8,002 nt of DNA, from contig NC_011138.3 of assembly GCF_000020585.3 (NCBI RefSeq), forward strand, positions 4,197,016 to 4,205,017. Reading direction: 5' to 3'. The translations under genes were made by a program, and so were the position numbers. This DNA comes from Alteromonas mediterranea DE. GTDB lineage: Bacteria > Pseudomonadota > Gammaproteobacteria > Enterobacterales > Alteromonadaceae. The notes beneath the pieces were generated by a model, which had not been told where the DNA came from, searched no databases, and worked only from the letters and a program-made list of their open reading frames with translations. Of this stretch, positions 1 through 6,636 are shown piece after piece; position 1 is the first letter of the stretch, and every line of letters starts with the position of its first letter.

Positions 1-604
1 TAAGATAAATATCATTGCCCCTGAAGGGTTTGGCGGCGGTTTACTCAGTGAGCCGCTTAAAAAGCTATGTGAAGAGTTTCCCAAAATTACTATCTCACTT
101 ACGATAACGGACGAACCGAAAGATATTATTGCTTCGAGTGCAGACTTAGTTCTCTGCTTTGCGCCTGTTTCAGATACTAACTTCAGCAGTTTAGAACTTG
201 CTACCTGGAAGCGCATTTTATGCGTATCAGCACGACACCCTCTAGCGAATGAAGCCCTGAGTTCCCCGGCACAGTTAAATAGTCATGCCTATATCACACA
301 TCGCCATATTGAAGATTATGTTATGCAACATGATAGCGAAGGTGAATATGAATTGGATACCCAGCGTATAGACGTAAACTCGATGCAGACGCTGATTAAG
401 CTAACGCAAGACGGGGTAGGTTACGCGGTATTACCAGAACCGGAAGTAAGACACTTACTCAAATCAGGTGAGATGAAGCAGCTTTTCACAGAATGGGAAT
501 TGCCTGGCTATACCGTTTATGCGGTTACCCCTAAGCGAGAGTTGGTACCCGCCAAAATCAGCGCAGCAATCACTTGCTTGCAAGATTTATTCGCCCAAAT
601 ATAG
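1..604 (+). CDS. LysR-family transcriptional regulator, C-terminal part (5' end outside window)
   Basis: The frame is open from base 2 to the TAA at 602-604 and gives 200 residues. Visible sequence begins KINIIAPEGFGGGLL, which resembles the start of the LysR substrate-binding (effector) domain: a short beta strand, then a glycine-rich turn and a helix. It continues through an ADLVLCFAPV strand and a VGYAVLPEPEV segment typical of the second subdomain. Family members are about 300 residues, so roughly 100 N-terminal residues, including the winged helix-turn-helix and linker helix, lie left of the window. These proteins bind DNA as tetramers and respond to a small effector; the effector and target cannot be read here. 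The gene converges on fadL, so fadL is not the usual divergently transcribed target. Internal ATGs (for example at 323) fall inside the domain and are not starts. The family call is sound; specificity is unknown. Confidence 0.88.
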   Translation, partial: KINIIAPEGFGGGLLSEPLKKLCEEFPKITISLTITDEPKDIIASSADLVLCFAPVSDTNFSSLELATWKRILCVSARHPLANEALSSPAQLNSHAYITHRHIEDYVMQHDSEGEYELDTQRIDVNSMQTLIKLTQDGVGYAVLPEPEVRHLLKSGEMKQLFTEWELPGYTVYAVTPKRELVPAKISAAITCLQDLFAQI

Positions 605-664
605 ACCTGCTAAAAAGGGTCAACGAGTTCTCATTGCTTGCGGTGGACAACACAACACGGAAAC

Positions 665-695
665 AAAAATGGCAGCGTTAAACGCTGCCATTTTT
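665..695. terminator. Bidirectional rho-independent terminator between the LysR gene and fadL
   Basis: AAAAATGGCAGCG at 665-677 is perfectly complementary to CGCTGCCATTTTT at 683-695. This makes a 13-bp stem (14 with T678-A682) and a tight loop. The A run on the left and T run on the right mean each strand gives a GC-rich stem core followed by a U tract. It lies about 60 nt after the LysR stop and about 35 nt after the fadL stop, so it can serve both convergent genes. Confidence 0.92.
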
Positions 696-730
696 CTATT
701 GTACTTCAGGTGCTCTACCCTAACGGCTAA

Positions 731-2086
731 TTAGAAGCGCGTATTAAGCTGAACACTTAGAATGTGCGCTGTAGCTGACTGAGTACCGGTAAAGTTGGTA
801 GTAAAGTCAGTTTCAGGCAGTACATCGCGAATGATGGTTCTGTCTTTATTAATATCTGCTTCGCGGCCATCAATAAATACATACGCAAGGTCAACTGACG
901 TATCTTCGCTTACGGTATAAGTCATACCGCCAGAAACCCAGTGACGGTCAGTATCAGGGATACTAAGTGAGCGGTTCTCAACCGATACCACACCGTCGTC
1001 ATAAGCATAGCCCGCACGCAAGGTAATTTCATCATTTAAGATGTAAGTTACACCAATAGACGCGCGCCAAGAATCATCGAAGTTTTCCTCTTTAATAAGG
1101 AAGTCTACACCATCTTCAAGGTTAGCTTCTAGCTTTTCGAAAGTGCTCCAGTCGGTGAAAGTAACACTTGCTTGAACAGACCACTGGTCATCAATCTTTT
1201 GATCAACAGCAAGTTCTGTAATAGCAGCAAGATTTAAATCAAGGCTACCAGGCTGATTTAGATTTATTGGGAATACCGGCGTTTCAGATGAAACCGCACC
1301 GTCTAGTTCCAGTTTGGTTTCTGCACGGTGTGAAAGCGCGATATTTGTCATTTCAGTTGGCTGCCAGAAAATACCCGCGTTCCAACCATAACCCCAGTCG
1401 TCGCCTTCCATGCTAAACAACGAGTTTCCAGTAGTAAGGGTAGGTAAGGTGATACCTAGAGCTTCAGCCGTTGGCGCAAGGCCTGCCACAGTACCTGCTA
1501 GCGTGTTTGATACACCAGAGCCAATCTCAGCTTCTGCATAAGTGATGTTCAAGCCAAAACCAATCATGAGCTGTTTGTTTACTTTGTAAGAAACAGCCGG
1601 GTTTAACGTAACGGTTTTAACCTCAGCAGTATCCGCAAAGTGAAGTGCACCAAAGTCGTCTGAATAGTCTGAACGAAGGCCGTATGTAGTGAATACACCA
1701 ACACCAGCAGAAACTTCATCGTTAATAGGTGACACATAGAAGAAACCAGGTACAAAGGCTGTATCGGCAATATCGTCTTCTTGCGCGGCGGCGCCACCAA
1801 CTGGAGTGTCGCCAAGGTTGTAAGTAACCGCACCATTGATGTCTACATTAGGGTCGATAAAGCTTACTGATGCACTGAACTCAGCTTCTTTAAATACACC
1901 AATTGCTGCTGGGTTAGTTGCTAAGATAGAGGCGTTCTCTGGTTTAGCTGCTTGACCCGCCATTGCGCGGCCAAGGCCATTTGCACTGTGTTCATTAACT
2001 TGGAAACCAGCTGCCAGCGCAGAAGAAGAGGCTAAAGTAGCAAGCGTTAAGCAAACTGAGGAACGTAAAGAAAACTGTTGCTTCAT
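731..2086 (-). CDS. fadL: FadL-family outer-membrane long-chain fatty acid transporter
   Basis: This encodes a 451-residue outer-membrane beta-barrel that lets long-chain fatty acids and other hydrophobic compounds cross the outer membrane. Residues 1-26 are a signal peptide (MKQQF start, hydrophobic core, ALAA before GFQ). The mature N-terminus GFQVNEHSANGLGRAMAGQA and the NPA motif at 58-60 are the FadL hatch region. Further blocks match E. coli FadL in order: FIDPNVDING, VSPINDEVSAG, DWGYGWNAGI, NRSLSIPDTDRHW. The chain ends in Phe, the outer-membrane assembly signal, and the length is close to the 446 residues of E. coli FadL. The frame is open further upstream to 2152, but only the start at 2086 places the signal peptide at the N-terminus; a weak GAG lies 6 nt before it. 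The symbol is given at family level because marine Alteromonadales often carry several paralogues, and the substrate may be another hydrophobic molecule. Confidence 0.93.
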   Translation of the reverse strand: MKQQFSLRSSVCLTLATLASSSALAAGFQVNEHSANGLGRAMAGQAAKPENASILATNPAAIGVFKEAEFSASVSFIDPNVDINGAVTYNLGDTPVGGAAAQEDDIADTAFVPGFFYVSPINDEVSAGVGVFTTYGLRSDYSDDFGALHFADTAEVKTVTLNPAVSYKVNKQLMIGFGLNITYAEAEIGSGVSNTLAGTVAGLAPTAEALGITLPTLTTGNSLFSMEGDDWGYGWNAGIFWQPTEMTNIALSHRAETKLELDGAVSSETPVFPINLNQPGSLDLNLAAITELAVDQKIDDQWSVQASVTFTDWSTFEKLEANLEDGVDFLIKEENFDDSWRASIGVTYILNDEITLRAGYAYDDGVVSVENRSLSIPDTDRHWVSGGMTYTVSEDTSVDLAYVFIDGREADINKDRTIIRDVLPETDFTTNFTGTQSATAHILSVQLNTRF

Positions 2087-2477
2087 AAGATACTCATTGT
2101 AATAGGGGAAAATTGCAGCGGGCATTTTACGGATATGAGTACTTTTGTTCAATGCAAGTAAACGCTATTTACGCACTTTTATCGCATTTTTTACAATTTT
2201 AGCTACAACTTCGACGATTTTATAAGCACAATTGATAACCTTAGGTTAACTTGAGATAACAAAAATGTTAATTTCATTTTAATAATCTATAACTAGTATC
2301 TATTGGTACTACTATTATGTTGTTTCACTCAAATTTATAAAGTAGGTCTATATACGGTTGAGTTTATAACCATCAGCCCCACACTTTTATAAGCAGATAG
2401 CTGTGCCATAACAGGTGGCCTCGCTATCTAAAGTGCCAAGAAGGCAAACAATGTTTAACGTGTTACTGGAGGATACA
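2087..2477. promoter_or_regulatory. Divergent AT-rich intergenic region between fadL and the MDR reductase
   Basis: These 391 nt separate the preferred starts of two divergent genes, so promoters for both should lie here. No convincing coding sequence is present. On the minus strand a TATAAAAT box (2224-2217) could be the fadL -10, but no good -35 lies at normal spacing; a small dyad occupies that place. On the plus strand TATAAG at 2388-2393 is the best -10-like hexamer for the reductase, again without a clear -35. I did not recognise an E. coli-type FadR site or a PsrA-type site by eye. Confidence 0.5.
2236..2248. promoter_or_regulatory. Candidate operator: TAACC-TTA-GGTTA dyad near the fadL promoter
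   Basis: TAACC (2236-2240) and GGTTA (2244-2248) form a perfect 5-bp inverted repeat with a 3-nt centre, and similarity continues weakly outward (TTGA against AACTT). On the minus strand it lies 11 nt upstream of the TATAAAAT box at 2224-2217, where the -35 contact would fall. That placement suits a repressor or activator site. The region is AT-rich, so chance occurrence is possible and the factor is unknown. Confidence 0.3.
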
Positions 2478-3476
2478 ATGTCAACTTACAAAGCGATTAC
2501 GCTGGTTCAACGCCCCCACGATAGGAAAATTGGCCCTCACCTCTTTGAAACCAAAGAGTTAGAAGTCCCTACACCAAAAGACGGCCAGATCCTTATTAAG
2601 CAGACCCATATGTCGTTAGACCCAGCAATGCTTGGCTGGATGAGTGAAGACAGAGAAAGCTATATTCCTCCGGTAGAACTTGGCGATGTAATGCGCTCAA
2701 GTGGGGTTGGTGAAGTCGTTGAATCTAAGAACCCTGACTTCTCGGTTGGCGATAAAGTAATGGGCATGACCGGCTGGAGCGAATATGTGCTTAGTGACGG
2801 CTCTGGATTTAATAAGCTTCAGGACGGGGTAACAGAGGAAATGGCGCTCTGTGTCTTCGCTCTGCCGGGTTTAACCGCCACCACTGGACTTTATAACTTT
2901 GGTGAACCAAAGGAAGGCGAAACACTCATCGTAACCGGCGCTGCGGGCTCTGTAGGTTCAATGGTAGGCCAGCTTGCGAAGGCTGACGGGTTACGTGTTA
3001 TTGGCGTTGTAGGTAGCGAGGAAAAAGCAGACTGGATTGTCAACGAGCTTGGATTTGACGGTGCAGTCAATTACAAGACCGATGATTTAGAAGAAAAGCT
3101 CACTGAGCTTACGCCAGACAAAATTGATGTGTTTTTCGAAAATACCGGCGGCCCCATTCAACATCACATCGTCAATAGAATGAATACGCATGGACGGATT
3201 GTAGTGTGCGGAATGATTGCCGACTACCAGGCGGACAACCCGTCACCAGGCCCGAACTGGATACCATTAATTAAAAAACGTATTAATATTCGCGGCTTCG
3301 CTATGCCTGATCACTGGGGTGAAATTCCAAAGATCCTAGAAAAACTGACGCCTTATGTGCAGCAAGGCAAAATTAAATACCGTGCACATACTATCGAAGG
3401 CCTCGATAATGCAGAGAAAGGGTTAAATATGCTTTTCGAAGGTAAGAACACCGGAAAAATGATTGTTAAGCTATAA
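2478..3476 (+). CDS. NADP-dependent MDR oxidoreductase, CurA / leukotriene B4 dehydrogenase type
   Basis: A 332-residue cytoplasmic reductase of the zinc-independent medium-chain dehydrogenase/reductase superfamily. Relatives use NADPH to reduce the C=C bond of alpha,beta-unsaturated ketones and aldehydes (curcumin, 2-alkenals, prostaglandin intermediates). The N-terminal catalytic GroES-like domain carries RPHDRKIGPHLFE and SLDPAM (46-51), as in E. coli CurA. The nucleotide-binding fold has the GAAGSVGSMVGQLAK motif at 154-168, then GSEEK (179-183), whose Ser and Lys sit where family members contact the NADPH phosphate. LGFDGAVNYK (191-200), FENTGG (220-225) and GRIVVCGMI (239-247) follow. 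The cysteine and histidine zinc ligands of classical alcohol dehydrogenases are absent. GGAGGA lies 4 nt before the ATG at 2478, and this start aligns with family N-termini. In-frame alternatives at 2451 (ATG with AAGAAGG) and 2415 (GTG) would add 9 or 21 residues. The gene stands alone, divergent from fadL. Its natural substrate is unknown. Confidence 0.9.
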   Translation: MSTYKAITLVQRPHDRKIGPHLFETKELEVPTPKDGQILIKQTHMSLDPAMLGWMSEDRESYIPPVELGDVMRSSGVGEVVESKNPDFSVGDKVMGMTGWSEYVLSDGSGFNKLQDGVTEEMALCVFALPGLTATTGLYNFGEPKEGETLIVTGAAGSVGSMVGQLAKADGLRVIGVVGSEEKADWIVNELGFDGAVNYKTDDLEEKLTELTPDKIDVFFENTGGPIQHHIVNRMNTHGRIVVCGMIADYQADNPSPGPNWIPLIKKRINIRGFAMPDHWGEIPKILEKLTPYVQQGKIKYRAHTIEGLDNAEKGLNMLFEGKNTGKMIVKL

Positions 3477-3493
3477 AGGCTAAGCATAAGATA

Positions 3494-3522
3494 TAGCGCG
3501 CATTGCATCGCGATGCGCGCTA
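3494..3522. terminator. GC-rich inverted repeat between convergent genes, possible terminator without U tract
   Basis: TAGCGCGCAT (3494-3503) pairs with ATGCGCGCTA (3513-3522). Inner pairs G3505-C3511 and C3506-G3510 extend the stem and leave a 3-nt ATC loop. It starts 18 nt after the reductase stop and lies about 32 nt beyond the stop of the convergent GGDEF gene. Neither strand has a run of T after the stem, so it is not a textbook intrinsic terminator. It may be a transcript-stabilising 3' hairpin or a weak two-way terminator. Confidence 0.5.
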
Positions 3523-3554
3523 CATGCCATTGTTTAACGTTTCATCACTACACT

Positions 3555-4619
3555 TCAAACTTGAGTGATTACGAACTGGGCCTTGCCGTTTGCTTTGGCC
3601 TCGTACAGTGCTTTGTCGGCCTCATCAATTAACCAGTCAATTGAAACATCAGTGACCGATTCGGCGAATACAACCCCAATGGAGCAACTCATTAGCGGGT
3701 GCTTAGCGCCTTGCGCATGTTCTATTGCCGTTTCTTTCCACTTATCTAACAGTGCTTTCGCTTGCATTGTTGCTTGTGATTTTTCTATATCGCTTAGTAC
3801 CACAATAAACTCTTCACCGCCGTAGCGCCCTAAAATATCGGTTTCGCGCTTGAAAACCTGTTTCATGATGCGCGCTTGTATTTTTATGGCTTCATCACCT
3901 TGCTGGTGACCAAAACTGTCGTTGTACTTTTTAAAGTCATCTAGATCGAGCATCATTACCGCCATCGACACCTTGTGACGTTGACTGAGTGCCACAAGCT
4001 TTTCGCTTTGCTCGCGCAGCGCTCGGCGGCTCAATAAATCAGAAAGTGGGTCAAACTTACTCAGTTTAAGCAGTCTCTCGTTCGTCTCTTTAAGCAGGTG
4101 TACACTGCGGTCTAACCGATATCTGGCATACACGCAGATAAACAAAGAGCCCGCAACAAAGGCTGCAGAGATGGGCACTCGATCACCATAAACAGGCGTA
4201 ATCCACATTAACCCCAAAAAACCTAAAATGTTAATTACGTTTACCGAGACTGCTAGTTTGAAAGGAATGCCAAGGGCAAAAACACAGAAGAAGGCATATA
4301 AAATTGTACCCTCGTAAGGGAAAATGAAGCTGTGCTCTTGCCAGCACACAAAGATAAGCCAATAGTTGCTATAGGTGAGGGCCGCGAGTAAGCCCGCAAA
4401 TACGTATGCTCTGTGCTGAATAAACTTACGCCAATAAGAGGCCACCACCACCGCAAATACAATAGGGAGTTGAAGTAATAAGCGGTCGAATATGTACAGC
4501 TCGTACATAGTACTAGGCAGCAGCATGAGATCGGCTGTCATGAAAACAACGATAAGCACAGCACCAATAATTAGCGCGATACGCAGGCGCTTTAACTCAC
4601 TTGGTCTATTTATCTGCAC
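3555..4619 (-). CDS. Membrane-bound GGDEF diguanylate cyclase with intact inhibitory site
   Basis: A 354-residue inner-membrane protein predicted to make c-di-GMP from two GTP. The N-terminal 170 residues hold about six hydrophobic helices (roughly 13-32, 43-62, 70-91, 104-120, 121-141, 149-166), which I cannot assign to a named sensor family. A short helical linker (about 170-187) leads to the GGDEF domain (188-354). The domain has DPLSDLLSRRAL, MMLDLDDFKKYND with metal-binding Asp225, and the active-site signature GGEEF at 267-271. RETD at 258-261 lies exactly five residues before it, which is the RxxD inhibitory site for product feedback. There is no EAL or HD-GYP domain. The start is GTG at 4619 with AGGG 6 nt upstream; the overlapping ATG is out of frame. 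It follows the hybrid kinase by 72 nt on the same strand and is probably the last gene of that operon. All residues needed for activity seem present. Confidence 0.92.
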   Translation of the reverse strand: MQINRPSELKRLRIALIIGAVLIVVFMTADLMLLPSTMYELYIFDRLLLQLPIVFAVVVASYWRKFIQHRAYVFAGLLAALTYSNYWLIFVCWQEHSFIFPYEGTILYAFFCVFALGIPFKLAVSVNVINILGFLGLMWITPVYGDRVPISAAFVAGSLFICVYARYRLDRSVHLLKETNERLLKLSKFDPLSDLLSRRALREQSEKLVALSQRHKVSMAVMMLDLDDFKKYNDSFGHQQGDEAIKIQARIMKQVFKRETDILGRYGGEEFIVVLSDIEKSQATMQAKALLDKWKETAIEHAQGAKHPLMSCSIGVVFAESVTDVSIDWLIDEADKALYEAKANGKAQFVITQV

Positions 4620-4653
4620 ATGCCACCCTAAGCAACAAAGTTAAAATTGAACG

Positions 4654-4669
4654 TAAGCCCATTGGCTTA
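4654..4669 (-). other. Small hairpin in the kinase-cyclase intergenic gap
   Basis: In the 72-nt gap between the kinase stop and the cyclase start, TAAGCC (4664-4669 read on the minus strand) pairs with GGCTTA (4654-4659) around a 4-nt loop. CGTAA/TTACG segments flanking it offer a competing fold. On the minus strand it is followed by a mixed CGTTCAATTTT rather than a clean U run, so full termination looks unlikely. It could attenuate transcription or trim the message between the two genes. Confidence 0.3.
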
Positions 4670-4691
4670 TTTGGTTTACGCTTGCATAACC

Positions 4692-6617
4692 TTAACTATT
4701 ATCAGTAACTTCTTGCCCAATCGCCAGTTTCAATAGACTTTCTTGTAACGCTTCAATAGTCACAGGTTTCGTTACAATATCGTCCATACCCGCTTCTTTA
4801 AATGCGATATGACGCTCTTTGAAGGCTTCTGCGGTAAGCCCAATCACCGGGATCTGGCCAAGTGTACCGTCAAGCTTTCGAATGCGCTTAGTGGCCTCTA
4901 TACCGTCCATAACCGGCATATGCACATCCATAAAGACCACATCTATGCCGCCCTCTTCAACGCGCGCGGTGGCTTTCAACCCATTATCAACATGCTCAAC
5001 GTCACACTGAAGCTGCTCTAAAAGGGCTTGAGCTACAACAGCGTTAATTGCGTTGTCTTCTGCTAACAAAACTTTTAGCCCCGCTGGTACGCTAGCACCT
5101 TGTACATCACGCCCTTCATCTAAATGCGTAGAAGATTCAACCTTCAATCGAGACTGTACATTTGCGGTAACCGTAAAGCACGACCCTTCGCCAACTTTAC
5201 TAACGACCTTAATATCACCACCTAACAGCTGTGCTAGCTGTCTTGCAATGGCAAGCCCAAGCCCGGTCCCGCCATATTCGCGGGTTATTGAAGAGTCTGA
5301 TTGCGTAAATTTATCGAAAATATGCTCTAAGCGGTCTGGTTCAATACCAATACCCGTGTCTTTGACGGCAACCACCAAACGGTTTTCGCACACCTCTTCT
5401 GTGGACGGTTTTTTTAGTTTGGCAGAGATACTTACCGTACCTTTGTGAGTAAACTTAATCGCGTTACTCACTAAGTTAATAATGATTTGGCGAAGCTTCG
5501 TGATGTCACTGGTTACCGCCACCGAGTCCATATTTTTGCTGGTATAAACAAGCCTTGTATTATTAGCGCTTGCATTGGTACCTAATAGTGTAATCAAATC
5601 GCGGAGCATATTATCAAGAGCAAACTCAGTAACATCTATCTCTGACATACCCGATTCAATTTTAGACAAGTCCAGCACATCGTTAATTACCGTAGCAAGT
5701 ATTGAGGCTGATGACTTGAGGTCACTTGCATATTGATGCTGCTTTTCTGTTAAAGGGGTATCAAGAAGCAGTGTTGCAAGCCCTTGTATTCCATTAAGTG
5801 GCGTACGTATTTCATGACTCATTACCGCAAGAAAATCGGTCTTCGCGCGGTTAGCTTGCTGCGCTTGTGCAACATACTGCTCAATCTCACCAGACATCGC
5901 TTCTACGTCTCTAGCAAGGCGACCTAACTCGTCATTTTGCTGTAGGTCAATATTGACCTTCTTATGATCTAAAGCAATTCGACTTGCAGCAGATTTAATT
6001 TTCTCGATGGGAGATACCACAAAGACTTGCGTCACTTTGCCCATTAAAAGGCTGACAATAACCACCGCAAACAACGTAACTAAAGAGGTGAGCGACGCGA
6101 TGGTAGACAAAGAAGATTGAAGCGAATCGGCCGGCTGTAAAATCGTAACTTTCCAATTCCAGGGCGCGAATTCAGCGCAGGCAAACAGCACGTCAGCATC
6201 GTTGACGTTAGACTCTCCGAACGCCACGCTGCGATTTGCAATGGTAGCCTTATTGGCGTTTTCAACATCAAGCACCAACGGGCGCGTCATGGTGCTAAAA
6301 ATTACCGTTTCAGTGCTTTTATCGGTTATTGCGAAGTGTCTATCAGTGGTTTGATGAAGTGACTTTAATTCTTCAAATACCTCTTTTTGATAGGCATCCC
6401 TAAATACCGGCACGTTCTCTAAGCCAGATTCAATAAGCAAATCACGCCGCTCATCAATGATTTCAAGTACGTTTAACGAGAGCGTTTGAGTAAGCAGCTG
6501 ATACTCTCTTTCTCTTACCGAGTCGTACGCCGTTAAGTAGGCCCAATACCCTGTAAGTGCCATTCCAATTAACAAAATTGGAATGTAAATAATCAATAGT
6601 TTCGATTTAATACGCAT
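4692..6617 (-). CDS. Hybrid sensor histidine kinase with C-terminal receiver domain
   Basis: A 641-residue inner-membrane sensor kinase. TM1 (about 6-29) and TM2 (about 171-193) bracket a periplasmic region of about 140 residues, possibly Cache/PAS-like. A HAMP linker (about 190-245) and short helix follow. The HisKA domain has MSHEIRTPLNG with phospho-acceptor His268. The ATPase domain has the N box NLVSNAIKFT (381-390), G1 DTGIGI (420-425), F box FDKFTQ (434-439) and G2 GGTGLGLA (449-456). After a linker, the receiver (about 514-633) has the acidic pair E520/D521, phospho-acceptor Asp564 in FMDVHMPVMDG, Thr595 and Lys617. All catalytic residues are in place. No HPt or DNA-binding domain follows, so output needs another protein. 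The ATG at 6617 has a weak AGAAG 5 nt upstream and lies 19 nt after the binding-protein gene, which points to co-transcription. That neighbour is the likely periplasmic ligand sensor, as with TorT/TorS or LuxP/LuxQ; this partnership is inferred. Confidence 0.95.
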   Translation of the reverse strand: MRIKSKLLIIYIPILLIGMALTGYWAYLTAYDSVREREYQLLTQTLSLNVLEIIDERRDLLIESGLENVPVFRDAYQKEVFEELKSLHQTTDRHFAITDKSTETVIFSTMTRPLVLDVENANKATIANRSVAFGESNVNDADVLFACAEFAPWNWKVTILQPADSLQSSLSTIASLTSLVTLFAVVIVSLLMGKVTQVFVVSPIEKIKSAASRIALDHKKVNIDLQQNDELGRLARDVEAMSGEIEQYVAQAQQANRAKTDFLAVMSHEIRTPLNGIQGLATLLLDTPLTEKQHQYASDLKSSASILATVINDVLDLSKIESGMSEIDVTEFALDNMLRDLITLLGTNASANNTRLVYTSKNMDSVAVTSDITKLRQIIINLVSNAIKFTHKGTVSISAKLKKPSTEEVCENRLVVAVKDTGIGIEPDRLEHIFDKFTQSDSSITREYGGTGLGLAIARQLAQLLGGDIKVVSKVGEGSCFTVTANVQSRLKVESSTHLDEGRDVQGASVPAGLKVLLAEDNAINAVVAQALLEQLQCDVEHVDNGLKATARVEEGGIDVVFMDVHMPVMDGIEATKRIRKLDGTLGQIPVIGLTAEAFKERHIAFKEAGMDDIVTKPVTIEALQESLLKLAIGQEVTDNS

Positions 6618-6636
6618 ACTTACTTCTAACTAGGCC

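Noticed and set aside
519..734. Open frame on the plus strand overlapping the LysR end and the terminator
   Set aside because: It overlaps the LysR effector domain in another frame and runs through the strong terminator hairpin, so it is not a credible gene.
2087..2152. N-terminal extension of fadL starting at 2152
   Set aside because: It would put 22 residues, including charged ones, ahead of a standard signal peptide, and would bury the export signal. The start at 2086 gives a normal signal peptide and family-like length.
2294..2311. TAGTA / TACTA inverted repeat in the divergent intergenic region
   Set aside because: Short arms with an 8-nt spacer in very AT-rich DNA, not aligned with a promoter; expected by chance.
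5053..5448. 131-codon open frame on the plus strand inside the kinase gene
   Set aside because: It is fully antisense to the conserved ATPase and linker part of the kinase, has no recognisable motifs and is Ser/Pro/Thr-rich as expected for an antisense shadow.
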